Below, in pieces: positions 16,582 through 27,414 of a stretch of 64,000 nucleotides of DNA. Origin of the DNA: Mesorhizobium ciceri biovar biserrulae WSM1271 (lineage in GTDB: Bacteria; Pseudomonadota; Alphaproteobacteria; Rhizobiales; Rhizobiaceae). The stretch is taken from contig NC_014923.1 of NCBI RefSeq assembly GCF_000185905.1, positions 2,441,501 to 2,505,500 of the forward strand. Reading direction: 5' to 3'. The notes below the pieces were generated by a model. It made no database searches, was not told the origin of the DNA, and worked only from the letters and a program-made list of their open reading frames with translations. Every line of letters starts with the position of its first letter. The first letter of the stretch is position 1. The position numbers and the translations under genes are program-made.

Positions 16582-18609
16582 ATGACCGCAACCACGCCCA
16601 TTCGCTGGGGCATTCTCGGCCCGGGCAGCATCGCCCAGTCCTTTGCCGGTGGCGTGGCCGCTTCGGACACCGGCAAGCTGGTCGCCATCGGCGCACGCAA
16701 TCCCGCCAAGCCGGGGCTTGCCGAGCGTTTTCCCGGTGCCCGTATCCTCGACGGCTACGACGCGCTGCTCGCCGACCCCGACATCGACGCCGTCTACATT
16801 TCGATACCGCATCCAGGCCATGCGCAATGGGCGATCAAGGCGGCCGAGGCCGGAAAGCATGTGCTGTGCGAAAAGCCGCTGGCGCTGACCGCCTTCGAGG
16901 CCGACGCCATGATGCATGCCGCGCGCAAGGCCGGCACATTCCTCGGCGAAGCCTTCATGTACCGGTTGCACCCGCAGACCAAGAAGCTGGTGGAGCTGAT
17001 CAGGTCCGGCGTCATCGGCGAGATCAGGATGATCAAGTCGAGCTTCGGTTTCGCCATGCCGGGCTTCATGCCGCAGCACCGGCTCTATGCCAACGATCTC
17101 GCCGGCGGCGGTATTCTCGATGTCGGCGGCTATCCCGTCTCGATGGTCCGGCTGATTGCCGGTGCGGCCGTCGGAAAGCCCTTCAGCGAGCCAGACAAGG
17201 TGGTCGGCACCGCCCATCTGGGCCAGTCCGGCGTCGACGAATGGGCCTCCGTGCTGCTGCATTTCCCCGGTGGCATTGTCGCTGAAGTCTCCTGCAGCAT
17301 CTCGCTCAGCCAGGACAATGTCCTGCGCATCCTGGGCACTAAGGGCCGCATCGAAGTGCCGGACTTCTGGTTCGCCGGCGGCAACCGCGATGTCGGTCTC
17401 GGCCGGATAGACGTCATCGCCTCCGATGGTACGCGCCAGACCATCAGCGTCGACGAGAAGCGCCATGTCTATTCCTTCGAGGTCGACGCAGCCGGCGAGG
17501 CGATCCTCGCCGGCGGCCAAGAATTCGCCTGGCCGGGCATGGCGTGGGCGGAAAGCCTCGGCACCTTGCGTGTGCTGGACAAATGGCGGGCGGCAGCCGG
17601 CCTCGAATACGGGATCGAGAAGGCCGAGCAACGCACCAACACCATCTCCGGCCGGCCGCTGCTGTCCGGCGGCACGGCGGTCGCCAAGCGCACCATTCCT
17701 GGCCTGTCGAAGCCGGCATCGGTGGTGGCGCTCGGCTTCGAGGATTTCCGTACGTTTTCCTCAGGTTCGATCCTGCTCGATGCCTTTTTCGAGGCCGGCG
17801 GCAATCTCTTCGATACCGGCTATGTCTATGGCGGCGGCTATACCGAGAAGCTGCTTGGCGAATGGTTGAAAAACCGTGGCGTGCGCGCGCAATCGGTGGT
17901 CATCGCCAAGGGCGCGCACTCGCCGCTGTGCTATCCTGATGTGATCGGCAAGCAGCTCGACCAGACGCTCGAACGCCTGCAGACCGATCATGTCGATGTC
18001 TACTTCATGCACCGCGACAATCCGGATGTGCCGGTCGGCGAATTCGTCGATGCGATGGATCGCGAGGTCAAGGCCGGCCGCATCCGCGGCCCGTTCGGCG
18101 GTTCGAACTGGACGATGGAACGCATGGATGAGGCAATTGCCTACGCCGAACGCACCGGCAAGCAAAAGCCCGGTGCGCTGTCCAACAATTTCTCGCTGGC
18201 CGAAATGCTGGAGCCGATCTGGGCTGGCTGCGTCACGTCCTCCACGGACGCGTGGAAGGCCTGGCTGACATCCAGGCAGATGCCGAATTTCGCCTGGTCG
18301 AGCCAAGGGCGCGGCTTCTTCACCGATCGGGCGGGTCGCGACAAGCAAGACAATGAGGAGCTGGTGCGGGTCTGGTACTCCGAGCGGAATTTCGGCCGCC
18401 GCGACCGGGCGATCGAACTTGCCGCGAGACTGGGCAAGAGCCCGATCCATATTGCGCTGGCCTATGTGCTCGCTCAGCCCTTCCCCTCCATCCCGCTGAT
18501 CGGGCCACGCACGTTGGATGAACTGGACGACAGCCTGCGCGCTCTCGACATCACGCTTTCGCAAGCCGATCTCGAATGGCTGGACGGCGGCAGCCTGCGC
18601 GCTGCCTAG
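16582..18609 (+). CDS. Gfo/Idh/MocA oxidoreductase fused to aldo/keto reductase
   Basis: The 675-residue protein joins two redox enzymes. Residues ~5-330 form a Gfo/Idh/MocA dehydrogenase (GILGPGSIAQ nucleotide-binding motif, CEKPLALT catalytic-region motif). Residues ~350-675 form an aldo/keto reductase in which the usual Asp, Tyr, Lys and His can be placed (NLFDTGYVYGGG, VIAKGAH, YFMHRDNP). The start at 16582 fits ggag with seven bases of spacing; the ATG at 16576 is too close. Position at the end of the sugar-import operon suggests successive oxidation and reduction, for example epimerisation or keto-sugar handling of the imported compound. The substrate is unknown. No frameshift is seen, so this is a true fusion. 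Confidence 0.9.
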   Translation: MTATTPIRWGILGPGSIAQSFAGGVAASDTGKLVAIGARNPAKPGLAERFPGARILDGYDALLADPDIDAVYISIPHPGHAQWAIKAAEAGKHVLCEKPLALTAFEADAMMHAARKAGTFLGEAFMYRLHPQTKKLVELIRSGVIGEIRMIKSSFGFAMPGFMPQHRLYANDLAGGGILDVGGYPVSMVRLIAGAAVGKPFSEPDKVVGTAHLGQSGVDEWASVLLHFPGGIVAEVSCSISLSQDNVLRILGTKGRIEVPDFWFAGGNRDVGLGRIDVIASDGTRQTISVDEKRHVYSFEVDAAGEAILAGGQEFAWPGMAWAESLGTLRVLDKWRAAAGLEYGIEKAEQRTNTISGRPLLSGGTAVAKRTIPGLSKPASVVALGFEDFRTFSSGSILLDAFFEAGGNLFDTGYVYGGGYTEKLLGEWLKNRGVRAQSVVIAKGAHSPLCYPDVIGKQLDQTLERLQTDHVDVYFMHRDNPDVPVGEFVDAMDREVKAGRIRGPFGGSNWTMERMDEAIAYAERTGKQKPGALSNNFSLAEMLEPIWAGCVTSSTDAWKAWLTSRQMPNFAWSSQGRGFFTDRAGRDKQDNEELVRVWYSERNFGRRDRAIELAARLGKSPIHIALAYVLAQPFPSIPLIGPRTLDELDDSLRALDITLSQADLEWLDGGSLRAA

Positions 18610-18636
18610 TTGGCCGCCTGTTTAACCGTGGCGGCG

Positions 18637-19545
18637 TCAGGCCTCGTCATCGAACGCCCTGACGCCGCGCCTGGCCGGAGTCCGCAAATTCGCGTACATG
18701 CCTGTGGTGCGGAACTGGCTCGGTGTGATGCCGTAGCAGCGGCGGAAGACCTTTGAAAAATAGTTCGCTTCCTCGAAGCCGCATAGGATGGCGACTTCCT
18801 TCACCGGCAAAAAATCCGCTTTGGTCAGCAGCTTCGCCGCGCGTTGCAGGCGCTGCTGCAGCACGAACTCGGCCGGAGGCAGGCCTTCGCTCTCGGCGAA
18901 ACAGCGTGAGAAATGGGCTCGGCTGAGGCCGCTGATCTGGACCAGGTCCGCCACCGGCAGCGGCTTGTCGAGATTGGCGTTGATGTGATCGATGACCGGC
19001 TGCATGGCGCTTAGTTTTTCGGCGAAGGCATGGGAACCGAAGACATCGTCATAGAGCGCCATCGCAGCCTCGTAGGCTATCGCGGAAGCAGCACCCGGCG
19101 AAGCGGCGCCTTTGATCAGGCGCAGGCTGCAATCGGCAAGATGATCGATTGTCGCCGGCTGCAGCCGAAATACAGGACCCGAGACGCTGAGGATCGACTT
19201 GTGGATGCGCAGCGCTTCCTCGCCGTTCATCGAAATCCAGAAATATTCCCAGCGCTCATCTCCAGCCAGCCAGTAGCGGTGGTTGTGCGGCACCAGCACC
19301 AGCAATGTGTCGTTCTTCTGCAAGCGGTAGTTGCGGTTTTCGTAGCGCAGCCGGCCAGTCCCGCTGATCGTGTGCTGGAGCACGGTGAACGGTGTCTGAC
19401 CGCGCTTGCGGCCGTCCCAGTCGTAGATTTCGTCCTCGCGCACTTCGTAGCCCGTGCTCGTCGGCATGGCGTGCAGGCGCTGGCGGCCGCGCGGCAGCGA
19501 GATCGTGCGCATGGACTGTCCGTGTTCTATCAAATCATGCAGCAC
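18637..19545 (-). CDS. agpT: AraC-family activator, probably of the agp locus
   Basis: The 302-residue regulator has a sensor domain with a possible sugar-binding jelly roll (FTVLQHTISGTGRLRYENRNYRL, LVPHNHRYWLAGDERWEYFWI). The AraC DNA-binding domain is C-terminal (LPVADLVQISGLSRAHFSRCFAE, VKEVAILCGFEEANYFSKVFRR). It is divergent from the first GH4 gene. In Sinorhizobium the agp genes are activated by the AraC-type AgpT, so the symbol rests on locus resemblance. Start 19545 or 19512 is not resolved. Confidence 0.75.
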   Translation of the reverse strand: MLHDLIEHGQSMRTISLPRGRQRLHAMPTSTGYEVREDEIYDWDGRKRGQTPFTVLQHTISGTGRLRYENRNYRLQKNDTLLVLVPHNHRYWLAGDERWEYFWISMNGEEALRIHKSILSVSGPVFRLQPATIDHLADCSLRLIKGAASPGAASAIAYEAAMALYDDVFGSHAFAEKLSAMQPVIDHINANLDKPLPVADLVQISGLSRAHFSRCFAESEGLPPAEFVLQQRLQRAAKLLTKADFLPVKEVAILCGFEEANYFSKVFRRCYGITPSQFRTTGMYANLRTPARRGVRAFDDEA

Positions 19546-19759
19546 AAAATTACCCCTGAAAGCATAATCCTTCTCTGGTCGCGCTCGCGAATAAGCGCAT
19601 AATCCCCATCGAAAAGCGAGAGAGATCCGCAGTCAAGGAGCGGACAGGGAGGTTGGCGAGCCGGTTTCCGGCTTGTCCTGCATACATGTCGCGGCATGTG
19701 GCTACAGCCTCCCATTGTCATTCCTTGCCTGCAATTCGAAATGGAATGAGGTGCGGCTG

Positions 19760-21226
19760 ATGAGTTTCAAAATCGCTATCATCGGTGCCGGCAGCGTCGG
19801 CTTCACCAAGAAATTGTTCACCGACATCCTGTGCGTGCCCGAATTCAAGGACATCGAATTCGCGCTGACCGACGTCAGCGAGCACAATCTTCAGATGATC
19901 AAGGCGATCCTCGACAGGATCGTCGAGGCGAACAGGTTGCCGACCAGGGTGACGGCGACCACCGACCGCCGCAAGGCGCTCGAAGGCGCTCGCTACGTCA
20001 TCAGCTGCGTGCGGGTCGGCGGCCTCGAAGCCTACGCCGACGATATCCGCATTCCCTTGAAATACGGCATCGACCAGTGCGTCGGCGATACGATCTGTGC
20101 CGGCGGCATTCTCTATGGCCAGCGCAACATTCCGGTGATCCTGGATTTCTGCAAGGATATACGCGAGGTCGCCGAGACGAACGTCAAATTCCTGAACTAC
20201 GCCAACCCGATGGCGATGAACACCTGGGCGGCGATCGAATACGGCAAGGTCGACACTGTCGGGCTCTGTCACGGCGTCCAGCACGGCGCCGAGCAGATCG
20301 CCGAGGTGCTTGGCGCGAAGTCCACGCAGGAGCTCGACTATGTCTGTTCCGGCATCAACCACCAGACCTGGTTCATCGATCTGCGCCTCAACGGCCGCCC
20401 CATTGGCAAGGATGAACTGGTGGCCGCTTTCGAGGCGCATCCGGTCTATTCCAGGCAGGAGAAGCTGCGCATCGACGTCCTGAAGCGCTTCGGCGTCTAT
20501 TCGACCGAAAGCAACGGTCATCTTTCCGAATATCTGCCCTGGTACCGCAAACGTCCCGACGAGATCACGCGCTGGATCGATATGTCCGACTGGATTCACG
20601 GCGAGACCGGCGGCTATCTCCGCTACTCCACCGAAACCCGCAACTGGTTCGAGACGGAATATCCGCAGTTCCTCGAAGCGGCGTCCAAGCCGATCGACCG
20701 CGAGAAACGCTCCAACGAGCATGCCAGCCACATATTGGAGGCGCTGGAGACCAACCGCGTCTATCGCGGCCACTTCAACGTCAAGAACAATGGGGTGATC
20801 ACCAACCTGCCGCACGATGCCATCATCGAGTCGCCGGGCTTCGTCGACCGTTTCGGCATCAACATGGCCGCCAGCATCACGTTGCCGGAGGCTTGCGCCG
20901 CCACCTGCATCGCTTCGATCAACGTCCAGCGCATGTCGGTGCATGCCGCGATATCGGGCGACATCGATCTTCTGAAGCTCGCCGTGCTGCATGACCCGTT
21001 GGTCGGCGCGGTTTCGACGCCGGAGGAGGTTTGGCAGATGGTCGACGAAATGGTCGTCGCCCAGGCAGCCTGGCTGCCGCAATACGCCCATGCGGTTCCG
21101 GCCGCCAGGGAGCGGCTGTCGACATCCAAGGTGAAGACCCGCGAGTGGGCGGGCGCCGCACGGCGCAGCGTTCGCTCGATCGAGGAATTGCGCGCCGAAA
21201 AAGCCGCGCTGAAGCAAGCCGGCTGA
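19760..21226 (+). CDS. agaL1: GH4 alpha-galactosidase/alpha-glucosidase
   Basis: The 488-residue enzyme is a family 4 glycoside hydrolase, which acts by an NAD- and Mn-dependent redox mechanism in the cytoplasm. Seen are the N-terminal dinucleotide motif IAIIGAGSVGFTKKL, the NPMAMNTW segment, the metal-site Cys in GLCHGVQHG and the His in SGINHQTWF. The ATG at 19760 follows gaggtg at good spacing. It heads the operon with the Opp-type importer, so the substrate is probably an alpha-galactoside such as melibiose or raffinose. Exact specificity cannot be read from GH4 motifs. Confidence 0.88.
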   Translation: MSFKIAIIGAGSVGFTKKLFTDILCVPEFKDIEFALTDVSEHNLQMIKAILDRIVEANRLPTRVTATTDRRKALEGARYVISCVRVGGLEAYADDIRIPLKYGIDQCVGDTICAGGILYGQRNIPVILDFCKDIREVAETNVKFLNYANPMAMNTWAAIEYGKVDTVGLCHGVQHGAEQIAEVLGAKSTQELDYVCSGINHQTWFIDLRLNGRPIGKDELVAAFEAHPVYSRQEKLRIDVLKRFGVYSTESNGHLSEYLPWYRKRPDEITRWIDMSDWIHGETGGYLRYSTETRNWFETEYPQFLEAASKPIDREKRSNEHASHILEALETNRVYRGHFNVKNNGVITNLPHDAIIESPGFVDRFGINMAASITLPEACAATCIASINVQRMSVHAAISGDIDLLKLAVLHDPLVGAVSTPEEVWQMVDEMVVAQAAWLPQYAHAVPAARERLSTSKVKTREWAGAARRSVRSIEELRAEKAALKQAG

Positions 21227-21256
21227 AACGGGCCGGCTGAAACGGGCCGGCTGGAA
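21218..21256. repeat. 14-bp tandem repeat across a stop codon
   Basis: GCCGGCTGAAACGG occurs twice in tandem (21218-21231, 21232-21245), followed by a partial third copy to 21256. The first copy contains the TGA stop of the GH4 gene; the second copy repeats it out of frame. Confidence 0.85.
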
Positions 21257-21372
21257 ATTCATGCGGTGATGGTGGATCCATGGGAGGCGGATCCACTGCC
21301 ACGAAGCCGTTTGAATTCGAGGAGAGGCGGAGCGGGTGCAAACGCTCCGGACCAACAAGAGGGAGAGAGACA

Positions 21373-23457
21373 GTGAGGAATTTACGCAATATCGGCCTTG
21401 CTGCCGGACTGGCGCTGAGCGTCTCGGTCTCGGCACTCAGTGCTTACGCTTCCGAGCCGACGGTTCCGCCGGCGCCAACACCGTTTCCCGCCGAAGGCAA
21501 GATCAATTATGTCGCGCGCGACTCCATTCTGGAGTTCAAGGCGCTTCCCGAATATCACGAGCCCGACTGGGTCACCGAGAAATACGTCAAGACCGGCAAG
21601 CTGCCGCCGGTGAAAGACAGGCTGCCGAAGGAGCCGCTGGTCTTCAAAACGGGCAATATGCAAGACGGCATCGGCGTCTATGGCGATACGATGCGCCACG
21701 TCATCGGCGGGCGGCCGGAAGGCTGGAACTACGGCGCCGGTCAGACGCAAGGCTGGGGCGGCATCGACATCGGCCTCTCCGAATGCCTGACGCGCACCGC
21801 CCCGCTGTTCCAGGTCGAGGCCAAGGACACCGAGCCGCTGCCGAACCTGGCCAGGAGCTGGGATTGGTCGAGCGATGGCCACAAGCTGACCATGCACCTC
21901 ATCGAAGGCGCGAAGTGGTCGGACGGCGTGCCGTTCAATGCCGACGACGTCATGTTCTACTGGGACGACGAGGTCGTCGATCCCAACGTCTCGCCGCTGA
22001 ACGGCGCCACGCCGGAAACCTTCGGCGTCGGCACGACGTTGAAGAAGATCGACGACTACACCGTCGAATGGACCTTCAAGGACGCCTTCCCGAAGCAGTA
22101 CCTGTATGCCATGGCCTACGGCACCTTCTGTCCTGGTCCCGCGCACATCCTGAAGCCGCAGCATCCGAAATATTCGAAGAACACCTACGATCAGTTCAAG
22201 AATGCCTTCCCGCCGGAATTCATGAACATGCCGGTGATGGGCGGCTGGGTCCCGGTCGAATACCGGCCGGACGACATCATCGTCATGCGCCGCAATCCCT
22301 ATTACTGGAAGGTCGACGAAAAGGGCAATCAACTGCCCTATCTCAACGAACTGCACTACAAGCTGTCGACCTGGGCCGATCGCGACGTCCAGGCGGTGGC
22401 CGGCGCGGCTGATTTTTCCAATCTGGAGCAGCCGGAAAACTTCGTCGCCTCGCTGAAGCGTGCGGCGGAGGCGAACGCGCCTGCCCGTCTTGCTTTCGGC
22501 CCGCGGCTCATCGGCTACAATCTGCGCTTTAATTTTTCCGCCAATGGCTGGGGCAATCCGGACGAACGCGGCCAGGCGATCCGCGAGCTGAACCGCAACG
22601 AGGATTTCCGCAAGGCCGTCACCATGGCGCTCGACCGCAAGGCGCTCGGCGACTCGCTGGTCAAGGGGCCGTTCACCGCCATCTATCCCGGCGGCTTGTC
22701 GTCAGGAACCAGCTTCTACGACCGCAATTCGACGGTCTACTACCCCTTCGACCTCGATGGCGCCAAGGCTGAACTCGCCAAGGCCGGCCTCAAGGATACG
22801 GACGGCGACGGCTTCGTGAATTTCCCTTCCGGCACCGCCGGCGGCAAGAATGTCGAGATCGTGATGCTGGTCAACAACGACTACACGACCGACAAAAGCC
22901 TTGCCGAAGGCGTCGTCGCCCAGATGGAAAAGCTCGGGCTGCGGGTCGTGCTCAACGGCCTCAACGGCACCCAGCGGGACGCTTCGCAATACTCCGGCCG
23001 CTTCGATTGGCTGGTCCGGCGCAACGAACAGGAACTGACCTCGGTGGTGCAGAACACCGTGCAGCTTGCCCCTGTCGGCCCGCGCACCAGCTGGGACCAT
23101 CGTGCGCCGGAAAATGGCGAGGTCGATGTGATGCCGTTCGAAAAGGACCTCGTCGACATCGTCAACAAGTTCGTCTCCACGCAGGACAATGACCAGCGCG
23201 CCAGCTTGATGAAACAATTCCAGAAGATCTCGACGGAGCACGTCTACAATGTCGGCCTGACGGAATATCCCGGCGCGCTGATCGTCAACAAGCGATTCTC
23301 GAACATTCCGCAGGGCACGCCGATCTTCATGTTCAACTGGGCCGAGGATTCGATCATCCGCGAACGGGTATTTGTCGCCGCAGACAAGCAGGCGAAATAT
23401 GAATTGTTCCCCGATGAGCTGCCCGGCAAACCCGGAGAGAAGGGGCTGATGAATTAG
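21373..23457 (+). CDS. agpA: Alpha-galactoside ABC importer, binding protein (family 5)
   Basis: The 694-residue periplasmic protein is of the Opp/Dpp type (SBP family 5), not the CUT1 type of the neighbouring cluster. The GTG at 21373 (read VRNLRNIGLAAGLALSVSVSALSAYA) is chosen because gagggagagag precedes it and a signal peptide follows. The ATG at 21280 lacks these. The family is recognised from HKLTMHLIEGAKWSDGVPFNADDVMFYWDD. It is longer than usual for the family (~530 residues). AgpA of Sinorhizobium is such a protein used for melibiose and raffinose uptake, and gene order agrees. Confidence 0.88.
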   Translation: MRNLRNIGLAAGLALSVSVSALSAYASEPTVPPAPTPFPAEGKINYVARDSILEFKALPEYHEPDWVTEKYVKTGKLPPVKDRLPKEPLVFKTGNMQDGIGVYGDTMRHVIGGRPEGWNYGAGQTQGWGGIDIGLSECLTRTAPLFQVEAKDTEPLPNLARSWDWSSDGHKLTMHLIEGAKWSDGVPFNADDVMFYWDDEVVDPNVSPLNGATPETFGVGTTLKKIDDYTVEWTFKDAFPKQYLYAMAYGTFCPGPAHILKPQHPKYSKNTYDQFKNAFPPEFMNMPVMGGWVPVEYRPDDIIVMRRNPYYWKVDEKGNQLPYLNELHYKLSTWADRDVQAVAGAADFSNLEQPENFVASLKRAAEANAPARLAFGPRLIGYNLRFNFSANGWGNPDERGQAIRELNRNEDFRKAVTMALDRKALGDSLVKGPFTAIYPGGLSSGTSFYDRNSTVYYPFDLDGAKAELAKAGLKDTDGDGFVNFPSGTAGGKNVEIVMLVNNDYTTDKSLAEGVVAQMEKLGLRVVLNGLNGTQRDASQYSGRFDWLVRRNEQELTSVVQNTVQLAPVGPRTSWDHRAPENGEVDVMPFEKDLVDIVNKFVSTQDNDQRASLMKQFQKISTEHVYNVGLTEYPGALIVNKRFSNIPQGTPIFMFNWAEDSIIRERVFVAADKQAKYELFPDELPGKPGEKGLMN

Positions 23458-23482
23458 GTTTACCTCCCTGACTGAGAGACCT

Positions 23483-23507
23483 CCGGCCGCGCCGCTGGCG
23501 CGGCCGG
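23483..23507. other. 11-bp stem hairpin between binding protein and permease genes
   Basis: CCGGCCGCGCC and GGCGCGGCCGG pair perfectly around GCT, 26 bases after the agpA stop. No T-run follows, so it is more likely an mRNA 3'-end stabiliser or processing site that raises binding-protein expression over the permeases than a full terminator. Confidence 0.6.
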
Positions 23508-23568
23508 ACAAACCAACCTCCGGACGCAACCAAGGGCGCGATCGGCGAGACAAGGAAATGAACCGTCC

Positions 23569-24576
23569 ATGCTGCGATTCCTGCTCACGCGCATAGCGTC
23601 GGCAATCCCGGTCCTCGCCATCTTGAGCCTGGCCACCTTTGCCATCATCCAGGCGCCGCCGGGTGACTATGCCGACTACATCCGCTCGCAGGCGATCAAC
23701 CAGGGTGGAGCTTCCTTTGCCGAGGCCGACGCGCAGGCAAAGGCCTATCGCATCGAGCATGGCCTCGATAAGCCGCTGCCCGTGCAGTATCTCAACTGGA
23801 TCGTCGGCATCGTCACCCGCGGCGATTTCGGCTACAGCCTGTACTACAACAAACCGGTCGCCGATGTGGTCGGAGAGCGCCTGCCGCGCACGCTCCTTCT
23901 GGCGCTGGTCTGCCATCTGCTGGCCTCGGTGCTGGGCATCACATTCGGCATATGGGCGGCGACAAGGCAATACACCTGGATCGACTCGACACTGTCGGCC
24001 ATCTCCTTCCTCGGCATGACGGTGCCGCGCTTCCTGATGGCGCTGATCATCGTCTATCTCCTGGTCTTCCAGTTCAACGTGTCTGAGATCGGCTCATTCT
24101 TCTCGCCGCAATATGGTGGTGCGCCGTGGTCGTGGGCCAAATTCGTCGACCTCGTCAAACATGTCTGGCCGGTGGTGGCGATCGCCACTTTCGGCGGCCT
24201 CGCCTACAATATGCGCGTCATGCGCGGCAATCTGCTCGATACGCTGAACGCGCAATATGTCGAGACGGCAAGGGCCAAGGGGCTGACGGGTGCTGCCGTC
24301 GTCATGCGCCACGCCGTGCCCAACGCGCTGCATCCGCTCATCATGTATCAGGGCGTGGTGCTGCCCTATATGCTGACCGGCGAGATCGAGACGGCGATCA
24401 TCTTCGCACTGCCGACCGTCGGCCCGGCGATCGTCGGCTCCATGGCTGTCGGCGACGTCTATGTCACCGCCACCTTCATGATGGTCCTGTCGGCGACGCT
24501 CATCGTCGGCAACATCATCGCCGACATGCTGCTCGTGCTGCTCGATCCGCGCGTGCGCCAGTTCGGGGAGCGTTGA
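23569..24576 (+). CDS. agpB: Alpha-galactoside ABC importer, permease DppB type
   Basis: This 335-residue inner-membrane permease has the DppB/OppB form: first membrane segment FLLTRIASAIPVLAILSLATFAII, a periplasmic segment, then five more hydrophobic spans. The EAA loop is seen (YVETARAKGLTGAAVVMRHAVPNALHPLI). It forms the channel with the following DppC-type permease. The start at 23569 has aaggaa ~14 bases upstream, a rather long gap. agpC begins immediately after its stop. Confidence 0.88.
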   Translation: MLRFLLTRIASAIPVLAILSLATFAIIQAPPGDYADYIRSQAINQGGASFAEADAQAKAYRIEHGLDKPLPVQYLNWIVGIVTRGDFGYSLYYNKPVADVVGERLPRTLLLALVCHLLASVLGITFGIWAATRQYTWIDSTLSAISFLGMTVPRFLMALIIVYLLVFQFNVSEIGSFFSPQYGGAPWSWAKFVDLVKHVWPVVAIATFGGLAYNMRVMRGNLLDTLNAQYVETARAKGLTGAAVVMRHAVPNALHPLIMYQGVVLPYMLTGEIETAIIFALPTVGPAIVGSMAVGDVYVTATFMMVLSATLIVGNIIADMLLVLLDPRVRQFGER

Positions 24577-24577
24577 G

Positions 24578-25717
24578 ATGCTGGCGCGCGATCCATCCCC
24601 TCCACCGCTGCCTGCCGAAGGGCCCATCGTCGCCAAACCGGCGCATGGCAACGAAAGCTACATCGCGCTTGTCTGGCGCCGGCTGAAGCGCTCCTGGACC
24701 GGCATGGCCGGGCTCTGGCTCGTCGTGCTGCTGCTGGTGATGGCCGTATTCGCCGAATTCATCGCGCCAATGGACCCGAAGGTCACGGATGTCGGCTTCG
24801 CTCCGCCGCAGGTGCCAAGCTTCCATGACAGAGACGGCGGTTTCACCGCACGGCCGAGGGTCTATGCGCTGGCCGATTCGGCGGACCTCGATCCGGTCAC
24901 TTTCCAGCCCGTCGTCGGCCCCGACTATGATCATCCTAGGCTGCTCGGTTTCTTCGTGCATGGCGCGCCCTACAAGCTGTTTGGGCTGCTGCCGGCGGAC
25001 CGGCATCTGTTCGGCTCGCTGGACGGCCAGCCGGTGCATTTCCTGGGCACCGACAAGTTCGGCCGTGACGTGCTGTCGCGCGCCATCCACGGCTCGCGCG
25101 TCTCGCTGATGATCGCCCTGACGGTCGTCTTCATCATCACCGTCATCGGCACCACCGTCGGCATGGTTTCCGGCTATTTCGGCGGCAGGTTCGATGTCTG
25201 GATGCAGCGCTTCGTCGAACTGGTGCTCGCCTTCCCGCAACTGCCGCTCTATCTGGCGCTGACGACGCTGATCCCGGTCACCGCTCCCACCAACGTCTTC
25301 CTCGCTTTCGTCATCATCGTCATGTCGGCCTTGGGCTGGGCGCAGATGTCGCGCGAAGTGCGCGGCAAGACGCTGGCGCTGGCGCGGATCGAGTATGTGC
25401 GCGCCGCCATGGCGGTCGGCGCCACCGACCGGCGCATCATCATGCAGCACATCTTCCCCAATGTGATGAGCCATGTGATCGTCGCCGTGACGCTGGCGAT
25501 CCCGACCGTGGTGCTGCTCGAATCCTTCCTCGGTTTCCTCGGCTTCGCCGTCAAGCCGCCGCTGATCTCGTGGGGCCTGATGCTGCAGGACACCGCGACC
25601 TATTCCGTCATCGGCACCTATCCCTGGATCCTGTCGCCGGTCGGTTTCGTGCTGGTCACCGTCTTTGCCTTCAACGCGCTGGGCGACGGCCTGCGTGACG
25701 CCGTCGACCCTTATTGA
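24578..25717 (+). CDS. agpC: Alpha-galactoside ABC importer, permease DppC type
   Basis: The 379-residue permease begins one base after the agpB stop, preceded by ggggag. A cytoplasmic N-terminus leads to a membrane span (MAGLWLVVLLLVMAVFAEFIAPMDP), a periplasmic loop longer than in most DppC proteins, and the core with the EAA loop (YVRAAMAVGATDRRIIMQHIFPNVMSHVI). It completes the channel with AgpB. Confidence 0.88.
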   Translation: MLARDPSPPPLPAEGPIVAKPAHGNESYIALVWRRLKRSWTGMAGLWLVVLLLVMAVFAEFIAPMDPKVTDVGFAPPQVPSFHDRDGGFTARPRVYALADSADLDPVTFQPVVGPDYDHPRLLGFFVHGAPYKLFGLLPADRHLFGSLDGQPVHFLGTDKFGRDVLSRAIHGSRVSLMIALTVVFIITVIGTTVGMVSGYFGGRFDVWMQRFVELVLAFPQLPLYLALTTLIPVTAPTNVFLAFVIIVMSALGWAQMSREVRGKTLALARIEYVRAAMAVGATDRRIIMQHIFPNVMSHVIVAVTLAIPTVVLLESFLGFLGFAVKPPLISWGLMLQDTATYSVIGTYPWILSPVGFVLVTVFAFNALGDGLRDAVDPY

Positions 25718-25727
25718 GGTGGCACAG

Positions 25728-27395
<1,668 letters not shown>

Positions 27396-27414
27396 ACATA
27401 TGCCGGAGGTTAGC

